Assembly (NCBI GenBank): GCA_964532995.1
Contig: CAZHJN010000016.1
Coordinates: 1 to 41,801, forward strand
DNA length: 41,801 nt
Origin: DTJG01 sp964532995
GTDB lineage: Bacteria > Ratteibacteria > UBA8468 > B48-G9 > DTJG01
Direction: 5' to 3'
In this document: piece after piece, positions 32,143-38,842 of the stretch
How the letters are laid out: each line of letters begins with the position of its first letter
Numbering within the stretch: the stretch's first letter is position 1
Made by a program: the position numbers and the translations under genes
The notes under the pieces: generated by a model
What the model saw: the letters and a program-made list of their open reading frames with translations, nothing else
Databases searched by the model: none
Told to the model about the DNA's origin: nothing

Positions 32143-33386
32143 TAGGCAAAACATTAAAACATTATACCAGCATAGTGTCTAAACTTCTGAATGGCTTCGC
32201 ATTGAGAAAAAATGGAAATCAGGATAGAAGTTTTAGCTTCGTTGATTCAGAAGAAAAAATTTCATCGGTTGTAAAGGAATTGAAAAATAGCAGAGAAATT
32301 GCTGTTGACATAGAAGGTAATTCTCTTTACGGGTACGGTGCAAAGATATGCCTCGTTCAGATTTCCACAAGAAACCAGAATTTTATTATAGACCCGATGA
32401 GAATAAAAATTTCCTTCCTGAAAGATATCTTCTCAAACCCAAAAATTGAAAAAATTCTTCATGGTTCTGCTTATGATATCCAGATGCTTTATCATTGCGC
32501 ACAAATTCAGATATGCAATCTTTTTGACACACAGATTGCTGCACAATTTCTGGGAGAAAAGAAAACAGGTCTTGCCGGTCTGGTGGAAAAATATTTTAAT
32601 GTTGTTCTTCAGAAAAAGTATCAGAAAAGTAACTGGGCTATAAGACCCCTGTCTGATGAAATGCTTGAATATGCTGTTTCTGATACAAGATACCTTCTTC
32701 CTCTTGCAGACAGACTTAAAGAAAAATTAAATAGCATTGATAGAATTGAGTGGGTAAAAGAAGAGTGCGAATATCTCGCCCTCAATGGAATCAAAACACA
32801 AAAGAAAACAAAGTCAATCAGAGGTATGGGAAAAATTTCCGGTGAAAAATTTGCCATCGCGCAGGCAATAATTGAAATGAGAGAAGATATAGCAAGAGAA
32901 AAGGACCTTCCGCCATTCAAAATTATTGACAGAGAATCCATCCTTAAAATTGCCAGTAGCGATGTCATTACTGAGGAAAAACTGAGGTATCTGACAGCAG
33001 GATACCCGATAATCCAGAAACATCTTGGAGAGATGATTGAAAGAATAAAATCAGTTCAAAGCAACGGGTATGAGAAAATATATCATAAAGAAAAGAAGAA
33101 AAAACATGATGGTTCTTTTCCGCTGAAAACAGAAAAATTATATCGGTGGAGAGAAAAAAAGGCGGAAGAATTGAAACTTGCACCTCATTTAATTCTTTCT
33201 CATAAACAGATTGTTGCTCTTGCTGAAACAAAAATCAAAACACCGGATGATATTTTTAAATTTGATCATCTGAAGAAATGGCAGAAAAAATCTTTTGGAA
33301 AAGAACTGGGTGTCCTTATTAACCCTATTAAAAAACATCATAAAAAGAAAAAGGGGAAAGTATGGAAAAATCAAGGCTGGGAATAA
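32139..33386 (+). CDS. rnd: ribonuclease D (DEDDy exonuclease with HRDC domains)
   Basis: 415 residues. Exonuclease motifs: I 'AVDIEGNSLY' (Asp57, Glu59), II 'ILHGSAYDIQML' (Asp113), III 'YAVSDTRYLL' with Tyr178-x3-Asp182, the DEDDy set. A helical HRDC domain follows (about 240-310, 'AIAQAIIEMREDIAREKDLPPFKI') and a second, weaker one near 330-400 ('EKKAEELKLAPHLILSHKQI'). It trims tRNA and other RNA 3' ends. The first ~35 residues are an extra lead-in. The gene overlaps yqgF by four bases and the next gene by 25. Confidence 0.93.
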   Translation: MIGKTLKHYTSIVSKLLNGFALRKNGNQDRSFSFVDSEEKISSVVKELKNSREIAVDIEGNSLYGYGAKICLVQISTRNQNFIIDPMRIKISFLKDIFSNPKIEKILHGSAYDIQMLYHCAQIQICNLFDTQIAAQFLGEKKTGLAGLVEKYFNVVLQKKYQKSNWAIRPLSDEMLEYAVSDTRYLLPLADRLKEKLNSIDRIEWVKEECEYLALNGIKTQKKTKSIRGMGKISGEKFAIAQAIIEMREDIAREKDLPPFKIIDRESILKIASSDVITEEKLRYLTAGYPIIQKHLGEMIERIKSVQSNGYEKIYHKEKKKKHDGSFPLKTEKLYRWREKKAEELKLAPHLILSHKQIVALAETKIKTPDDIFKFDHLKKWQKKSFGKELGVLINPIKKHHKKKKGKVWKNQGWE

Positions 33387-34183
33387 TAGTCGGGTCATCA
33401 GAAGATCTTGATATGTTATTTCAAAAAGTAAAAATGTTTAACTTTCAGCTCTGTCAGATGGGTTTTCTTGCCGAAAACATGGCAGTCTTTGATCCACTGA
33501 AGATCAAGCATAAGGCTGAACAATACAATATTGAAATATTTTCTGTGTTTCTTCTATTCAAAGGTCAGATATTCAATCTCAAGGATGGACCCGCAACCAT
33601 GGGTTTTGTTGCTCCTGATTTCAGAGAAGAAAGATTGAAACTTGCCCTTGAATTTTCAGACTTTGTTAAGGAAATGGGTACAAAGTACATCGTCTCTCAT
33701 GTTGGTTTTATTCCTGATGATGAACAGGATCCTGTATATCAATCTTTTATTCCTGTGATGAAAAAGCTTATTGAAAAATGCAAAAAGAACAACCAGTTTT
33801 TCTGTTTTGAAACAGGTCAGGAACTTCCATCAACCCTTAAAAGAACCATCATTGACATCGGTCTTGACAATGTTGGAATAAACCTTGATCCGGCAAATCT
33901 GATCCTTTACGGAAAGGCAAATCCCATAGACGCAGTTGAGATATTCGGCCAGTATGTGAAAAGTATACATGGCAAGGATGGACTCTGGCCCAACAGAGAC
34001 GAGCATCTTGGTAAGGAAGTACCTGTTGGCGAAGGACAGGTGAATTTTCCTCTGCTTTTGAGAAGGTTGAAAACTCTTGGATTCAACGGTCCCATCATCA
34101 TTGAACGGGAAATATCCGGAGAAAGACAGATTCAGGATATAAAAAGAGCCATTGATTTTTTTTCAAATATCTGTCAGATTTGA
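33362..34183 (+). CDS. sugar phosphate isomerase/epimerase (xylose-isomerase-like TIM barrel)
   Basis: 273 residues of the AP-endonuclease-2/xylose-isomerase-like fold. Metal-site features: 'FCFETGQE' (Glu on beta-5), 'VGINLDPANLILYG' (Asp), 'VKSIHGKDGLW' (His and Asp) and 'GPIIIEREI' (Glu) at the last strand. 'VPVGEGQVNFP' is a typical late motif. The ATG at 33362 follows AAAGGGGAAAGT inside rnd, a 25-base overlap. It is convergent with the following minus gene and overlaps it by ten bases. Likely acts on a keto-sugar or inosose from glycan breakdown. Confidence 0.88.
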   Translation: MEKSRLGIIVGSSEDLDMLFQKVKMFNFQLCQMGFLAENMAVFDPLKIKHKAEQYNIEIFSVFLLFKGQIFNLKDGPATMGFVAPDFREERLKLALEFSDFVKEMGTKYIVSHVGFIPDDEQDPVYQSFIPVMKKLIEKCKKNNQFFCFETGQELPSTLKRTIIDIGLDNVGINLDPANLILYGKANPIDAVEIFGQYVKSIHGKDGLWPNRDEHLGKEVPVGEGQVNFPLLLRRLKTLGFNGPIIIEREISGERQIQDIKRAIDFFSNICQI

Positions 34184-35829
34184 ATTTTGTAAAATAGTTC
34201 CAGGGATTTTTCAAATGGCGGTATCTCAAGAAAACTCTGAACAATATTTGTGCCCTGTTCAATAAAACAGTATACAAATTGAGGCATCGTGCTTTTGCCC
34301 GCTAAAATAATCTGGATATGAGAATCCTTATAGTTCATTCTGATGATTTTTGAATCCTGCCTGTTTTTAAGATATGACGCGATATAGTCATATGGTTTGA
34401 AAATGTGCGGGAATTTTCTAATTTCTGCAGCAATAATACCAAGCATTGTTTCAAACTCCGCTGCTGAAAGCTTCTCAAGATTTCTTTCATGAAACATCAG
34501 ACAACCGCAGGTGAGATTTTCAATACCCCTTTTTATCTGGAATACACCTTTCTCAGCTGCATTCTGGATTGACAAACCACCTGCATCCGACTGCAAAAAA
34601 TCAATCCTTGCACCAGAGGAAGTAATTTCTCCGGGATGGAAAACAGCATTAAATATACTCTGGTTATCATCAAGGTAGTCAGCACAAAAATTCTGAATAC
34701 CAAACGGTTTTGGTTCCCACGAAAAAGCACGCGGATCAGAAAATATCTTTCCTGGTTTAAGAAGATTCATTGAAAAAATCAGATTTCTGCTCCTGAAAAA
34801 ATTTAATGACTCATATCCAATCTGGGATCTGTGGGCATTGATGGTTTTTGCGGGAGTGATATTAAGCTTTAGAAAGGTCTTTTCTATTTCCCTGAAGTTT
34901 GCATCCAGCCGATCAAAAGAAAATTCCTTTCCATCGCTTCCAAGATATATTGATGGATCCTGATTTTCCGGATTGAGTGTGAAAGCATGCGCGGAAAATT
35001 CTGCCTTTGATTGATAATAAAATTCTCTCATATGCGGAATCGCTTCCTGTTCAATATCATTTATGCAAAGCCCTATGTGAGGAATAAAACCATTTTCATT
35101 CAAAACAGAAACATATCCAAAGTTTTTTATGGGAGAATAGTCAGATGATTTTCCTGCCGCGTCATTTACCCTGCAGGTGATGAAAGGCGGTACTGCCTTA
35201 AAAACAAAAGGTTTTCTGGCTGCAAAAACAAGGGATCTCCAGAAAACGCTGTCAAAACCGCCTGTATGACCGAGACAACTTTTATGCCATATGGACTGAG
35301 AAATGCTTATTATGACAATCTTACCTTTTCCAGCGTTCTTCCAGATTCCAACCGGTTCAAATCTGTGGTCTCTCAGAAAAACATTCCACGGCTCATCAAG
35401 TTCTGAAGGAATATTTACAATAACAGGAATTCTTGTGTGAATTTTTTTTTCTGCAGCCATGTCATTTATCCAGGATTCCTCAAGAACAATTTCTGTGGTC
35501 TTTCCGATATTGAAATCAGATATTCCTGTGTATTGAGAGATTATTTCATGGTAGGAACTGATCATGCCATCAAAAATCACAAGCCCCATTCCCGCAGAAA
35601 CCTGTTTGAAAATTACCCTCCAGTCAGAAGGACTGAGTTTTTTTGCTGTTCCTTCCTGGGCGATGAGTAAAAGACTGACATCCTGCAGTTCAACAGAATC
35701 AATAAGGGTGTAAGAAATATCAATGGATTGAAAGAAAATCTGATAGAAATCAAGTACATTAAGAACAGAATTTTCAAAACGTTGATAGCTAACAAACTCA
35801 CTGCTGTCGCAAAGGACAATGGTTTTCAT
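34174..35829 (-). CDS. uncharacterised protein with GATase-like and polysaccharide-deacetylase-like regions
   Basis: 551 residues, no signal peptide. Residues 1-110 look like a Rossmann/GATase1-type domain ('KTIVLCDSSEF', 'VSLLLIAQEG', 'VSAGMGLVIFDGMI'). After a beta-rich segment (110-205, 'KGKIVIISISQSIW'), the part from about 215 resembles a NodB-type barrel: 'PPFITCRVNDAAGKS' (Asn222-Asp223 where NodB enzymes have Asp-Asp), 'EFSAHAFTL' and 'TINAHRSQIGYES' as possible His sites. The single Asn-Asp makes catalysis uncertain. It sits three bases after the hexuloisomerase-like gene and shares its promoter. Function unknown; glycan-related by context. Confidence 0.55.
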   Translation of the reverse strand: MKTIVLCDSSEFVSYQRFENSVLNVLDFYQIFFQSIDISYTLIDSVELQDVSLLLIAQEGTAKKLSPSDWRVIFKQVSAGMGLVIFDGMISSYHEIISQYTGISDFNIGKTTEIVLEESWINDMAAEKKIHTRIPVIVNIPSELDEPWNVFLRDHRFEPVGIWKNAGKGKIVIISISQSIWHKSCLGHTGGFDSVFWRSLVFAARKPFVFKAVPPFITCRVNDAAGKSSDYSPIKNFGYVSVLNENGFIPHIGLCINDIEQEAIPHMREFYYQSKAEFSAHAFTLNPENQDPSIYLGSDGKEFSFDRLDANFREIEKTFLKLNITPAKTINAHRSQIGYESLNFFRSRNLIFSMNLLKPGKIFSDPRAFSWEPKPFGIQNFCADYLDDNQSIFNAVFHPGEITSSGARIDFLQSDAGGLSIQNAAEKGVFQIKRGIENLTCGCLMFHERNLEKLSAAEFETMLGIIAAEIRKFPHIFKPYDYIASYLKNRQDSKIIRMNYKDSHIQIILAGKSTMPQFVYCFIEQGTNIVQSFLEIPPFEKSLELFYKIQI

Positions 35830-35832
35830 AGA

Positions 35833-36342
35833 TCATTCCCAGTTGGCGTGGTTTTTCTCCATCATCCTGAATGAAATGCCCAACTGCTTCCTGTATCTTT
35901 CAACAACCTCATCAAGAAAAACAAGAACCGTCTGTTCAAAAAGTGAACCTCCAAACTGAACAGAATCAGGCATCCTGAAAATAAAGGATTTATCACAGAT
36001 TTTTGAGAGATGGGTTTCTGTTGCTGTGATACAGATTGTTCTGGCTTTTGACTTTTTTGCTGCTTCAACAGGGACCAGCAGCATTTTTGACCTGCCTGTT
36101 TTTGAAATGGTTATTAAAAGGTCTCCCTTTCTCACAGGCGGGCACAGACCCGCAATAAAATAACTCTCCAATCCGAGGTGTCTCAACCTCATTGCAAAAG
36201 CCCTTGCCATCATTCCACTTCTTCCAAGACCCCAGAGAAAAATCCTTGAACTTTTTTCAATCTCTGCAATCAACCGGTCTGCAAAGTCTTCATCAATATT
36301 GGAAATTGCCTCTGAAATTTCCTTTATGATTTTGCTTTTCAT
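35833..36342 (-). CDS. SIS-domain sugar isomerase, 6-phospho-3-hexuloisomerase-like
   Basis: 169 residues, about the size of HxlB/PHI (175-190). The SIS domain shows 'GLGRSGMMARAFAMRLRHLG' and 'LLITISKTGRSKML', with a late 'GSLFEQTVLVFLDEVVERY' matching the PHI C-terminal 'FEQ...FLD' block. PHI converts 6-phospho-3-hexulose to fructose 6-phosphate in the ribulose monophosphate pathway. No hexulose-phosphate synthase is in the window. No Shine-Dalgarno; a promoter sits seven bases from the ATG. It could instead be another SIS-type sugar phosphate isomerase. Confidence 0.8.
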   Translation of the reverse strand: MKSKIIKEISEAISNIDEDFADRLIAEIEKSSRIFLWGLGRSGMMARAFAMRLRHLGLESYFIAGLCPPVRKGDLLITISKTGRSKMLLVPVEAAKKSKARTICITATETHLSKICDKSFIFRMPDSVQFGGSLFEQTVLVFLDEVVERYRKQLGISFRMMEKNHANWE

Positions 36343-36349
36343 ATAAACT

Positions 36350-36378
36350 ATTTTAATTCTTCGTTAAAATTTCCGCAA
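36350..36378 (-). promoter_or_regulatory. sigma-70-like promoter of the hexuloisomerase-like gene, leaderless geometry
   Basis: On the minus strand: TTGCGG (36378-36373), 17 bases, TAAAAT (36355-36350). The ATG at 36342 begins seven bases after the -10 box, where transcription should start, so the message would have no leader. Confidence 0.5.
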
Positions 36379-36408
36379 TTGATGAAGGTGTATCTTTTGT
36401 TGTAAAAT
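36379..36408 (+). promoter_or_regulatory. divergent promoter of the DUF523-DUF1722 gene
   Basis: TTGATG (36379-36384), 18 bases, TAAAAT (36403-36408); the ATG is at 36421, about six bases after the expected start. The -35 box abuts the minus-strand -35 box, so polymerase binding on the two strands would compete. Confidence 0.5.
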
Positions 36409-36420
36409 ACTTTCAACATT

Positions 36421-37359
36421 ATGGAATATCCAAAACCTGTAATCATATTAAGCGCCTGTCTTGATGGAGATCCTGTCAGGTATAACAGGGAGATTCTTCA
36501 TAATGATTTTGTTGAAAAATTGAAAAATTTTGTTGTTTTCAAAAAGGTGTGCCCTGAAGTTTCAATCGGACTTGGTGTGCCGAGGAATCCGATAAAGATT
36601 TATTTTTCTGGAGATACCTACAGGCTTTATCAGTCAAAAACCAAAACTGATGTTACTGAAAGAATGAAGGAATTTTCAAAAACCTTCCTTGAAAATCTTG
36701 AAGAGGTTGATGGATTTTTACTGAAAGGCAAATCACCCTCCTGCGGATATTCAGGCACAAAGATTTACAGGGACAAAAACGCAAAGGACATTTTAAAAAG
36801 AGGTTCAGGTCTTTTTGCGATGGCTGTAAAAGAAAGATTTCCTGATATTCCATGTGAAGACGAACTGAGGCTGAACAACGATGAATTGAGACACCATTTT
36901 TTTACAAGGATTTTTGCTTTAGCGCAGATGAGGGATCTTAAAAAAAATATCCGTTCAATAAGTCAGCTGATAGAATTTCATTCAAGATACAAGTATCTTT
37001 TAATGCTTTACAATCAGAGCAAATTAATTCAGCTTGGTAGAATTGTCGCCGGATATAAAAAAGGAAATCTTCTTTCAACGGTTTCTGATTATTCAAAAAT
37101 ATTTTATGCTGCCTTCAGCAAAAAACCAGGAACCAGAAGACATATCAATGTTATCAATCATATCTACGGGTATTTTTCACACAGATTAAACACAGCAGAA
37201 AAAAAACATTTCCTTTCTCTGGTAAAAAAATACTCTGAAGACAAAATTCAATATGAGGTATTGCTTGAAATATTAAGAAATCTGGCGCTTCATTTTGATA
37301 CGCAGTACCTATTTTCTCAGGTGTATTTCAATCCATACCCCGAACAATTGAACGCATAA
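36421..37359 (+). CDS. DUF523-DUF1722 fusion protein (YbgA-like)
   Basis: 312 residues. The N-terminal DUF523 domain (1-145) carries Cys13 in 'LSACLDGDPVRYN', Cys44 in 'VCPEVSIGLGVPR' and Cys108 in 'GKSPSCGYSG', the three Cys of the TudS thiouracil desulfurase group, which bind a 4Fe-4S cluster. The C-terminal DUF1722 domain (about 155-312) has 'LRHHFFTRIFALAQM' and 'IEFHSRYKYLLMLYNQS'. The same fusion occurs widely in bacteria. Desulfurase activity is known for single-domain members; the fusion's role is not. Own promoter, no Shine-Dalgarno. Confidence 0.9.
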   Translation: MEYPKPVIILSACLDGDPVRYNREILHNDFVEKLKNFVVFKKVCPEVSIGLGVPRNPIKIYFSGDTYRLYQSKTKTDVTERMKEFSKTFLENLEEVDGFLLKGKSPSCGYSGTKIYRDKNAKDILKRGSGLFAMAVKERFPDIPCEDELRLNNDELRHHFFTRIFALAQMRDLKKNIRSISQLIEFHSRYKYLLMLYNQSKLIQLGRIVAGYKKGNLLSTVSDYSKIFYAAFSKKPGTRRHINVINHIYGYFSHRLNTAEKKHFLSLVKKYSEDKIQYEVLLEILRNLALHFDTQYLFSQVYFNPYPEQLNA

Positions 37360-37365
37360 AAAACA

Positions 37366-38094
37366 TTACTGCGGAAAGCCGCCCTTTATAAACTCATTCC
37401 AGGTCAATGAGGTTGCATGACCATCAACAAACACCGCATTGATGAGTTCAAACTGCCAGTGTCTTCCATACCCGTAATACATCCAGTCTTGATACCACAC
37501 CCTATTAAAGTCGGGATCAGGCTGCAAAGGATCAACCTCACCGGCCCTGCTTTCAAAAAATAGCAGTGTCTCTGCTGGTTTTATAACCCTTCCAAGTTTT
37601 TTTGCAGTTACAGGAAGATTTCTGTTGTACGCATAATCGCACCAGCCATTATATCCTGTTCTTCTGTAGCCTTGTTCCCAGTAAGGGTCAAGACAGGGAC
37701 AGTGAACCATACCGGTGGTTTCAGCAAGGTAATAATTGTGCTCGCCTCCATAGTAAGCGTTGGTTCCATACTTCATTGTACCCGTAAGATATCCTTTTTC
37801 TACCAGGGTATAAAGGAATGCTGTCACCGCTTTACCTGGTTTATAATTCAATCCCCACTCCCAATCATATCCATATTCTATATCCACCCGATTGAGATGA
37901 GGATACCAGTTATCATTATAATCACTCAGATACAGCTGAACAGCAAGACCTATCTGTTTGAGATTGTTCAGACATGTTACCATCCTTGCCTTTGCCCTTG
38001 CCCTTCCAAGGGTTGGAAGCATCATAGCAGCAAGAATCGCGATGATTGCAATAACTACAAGAAGTTCAATCAGGGTAAAACCTTTTTTTCTCAT
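37366..38094 (-). CDS. pseudopilin-like protein with H-x(n)-DG motif
   Basis: 242 residues starting 'MRKKGFTLIELLVVIAIIAI' with GGGAGGTGAAG upstream. The soluble domain includes 'LNNLKQIGLAVQLYLSDYND' and 'GMVHCPCLDPYW', both recurrent in this pseudopilin family, and ends with 'GRHWQFELINAVFVDGHATSL' (His, 11 residues, DG). It is the last of three minus-strand genes that begin with a Cys-type sulfatase; 46 bases separate it from the preceding pseudopilin. It is convergent with the DUF523 gene, six bases between stops. Confidence 0.88.
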   Translation of the reverse strand: MRKKGFTLIELLVVIAIIAILAAMMLPTLGRARAKARMVTCLNNLKQIGLAVQLYLSDYNDNWYPHLNRVDIEYGYDWEWGLNYKPGKAVTAFLYTLVEKGYLTGTMKYGTNAYYGGEHNYYLAETTGMVHCPCLDPYWEQGYRRTGYNGWCDYAYNRNLPVTAKKLGRVIKPAETLLFFESRAGEVDPLQPDPDFNRVWYQDWMYYGYGRHWQFELINAVFVDGHATSLTWNEFIKGGFPQ

Positions 38095-38124
38095 TGTTTC
38101 TTCACCTCCCTATCCTTTAATAAC

Positions 38125-38148
38125 ATAATTGTTGAAAACATCAATTAT
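38125..38148. repeat. AT-rich imperfect inverted repeat between two pseudopilin genes
   Basis: Ten-base arms (one mismatch) around AAAA. It overlaps the stop codon of the upstream pseudopilin on the minus strand and lies just before the ribosome-binding site of the next. It could form a weak intercistronic hairpin that adjusts relative expression; it lacks G+C, so it is a poor terminator. Confidence 0.35.
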
Positions 38149-38776
38149 TAGCGGACAACGTCCAGGATTTCGTACCCCAGTATGTCCCGATGATCCCGGA
38201 TTTCACCGCAAGGCTCTCCTTAACGATCTCCGAGGCGGGGCGGGACCCGACATGATAATCGTAGAAAATTATGTTCGTCATTCCGGCATGGTCATGAATG
38301 GTCCCGTTGAGATAATAATAACCCCAGTACTCGGCATAGTACCACGTCCAGCCATTAGCTCCACAGGTATCAATGACCCAGATGGTGTTTTCCTCGTCGG
38401 TGGTGCCGTCGTCGCCTGTGTCCGGCCCGTAGATCACACCGCAACCTATGCTGTAACTGGTTTGGTTTCCAGCCCTCGTCCAATCCACTTTCCGGGTGTC
38501 GGACGGGCATTTGAATGTGCCCCAGTTCGGACAATAACCCAGATCATAGAGGGCACCCTGCCATGCGCCTGCTGTTCCGGCATAGGAGGATATCCTTCTG
38601 CCGTAATCTTCGGTGTACATCTTGAGGGCCAGGGATATCTGCTTGAGATTGCTGATGCAAACAGCGCCTCTGGCTTTTTCCCTTGCCTTTCCGAGAACTG
38701 GTAGCAGCATCGCGGCAAGAATTGCAATGATTGCTATCACCACAAGCAATTCTATCAGAGTAAATCCTTTTTTCAT
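38141..38776 (-). CDS. pseudopilin-like protein with G+C-rich body and degenerate DG motif
   Basis: 211 residues from the ATG at 38776, chosen because AAAAAGGAGGTGAG precedes it and the leader 'MKKGFTLIELLVVIAIIAI' then fits; an in-frame upstream ATG adds 11 unsuitable residues. The first ~35 codons match the other copies, but the body is clearly richer in G+C: three rows (38221, 38341, 38401) hold 30, 32 and 37 G+C of 60, against about 23 in a row of the neighbouring sulfatase. The late motif reads 'HAGMTNIIFYDYHVG', with Tyr where the family has Gly after Asp. It follows the sulfatase by 66 bases. Confidence 0.85.
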   Translation of the reverse strand: MKKGFTLIELLVVIAIIAILAAMLLPVLGKAREKARGAVCISNLKQISLALKMYTEDYGRRISSYAGTAGAWQGALYDLGYCPNWGTFKCPSDTRKVDWTRAGNQTSYSIGCGVIYGPDTGDDGTTDEENTIWVIDTCGANGWTWYYAEYWGYYYLNGTIHDHAGMTNIIFYDYHVGSRPASEIVKESLAVKSGIIGTYWGTKSWTLSANN

Positions 38777-38842
38777 CTTTCTCACCTCCTTTTTGTAATC
38801 TAATATCATTATATAACCCGTATAAATTCTGTCAAGTGTTTT

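Noticed and set aside
38129..38704. A 191-codon plus-strand open frame opposite the G+C-rich pseudopilin
   Set aside because: Long spurious frames are expected in G+C-rich DNA. The minus-strand frame has the prepilin signal and an AGGAGGTGAG site; the plus frame has no recognisable content.
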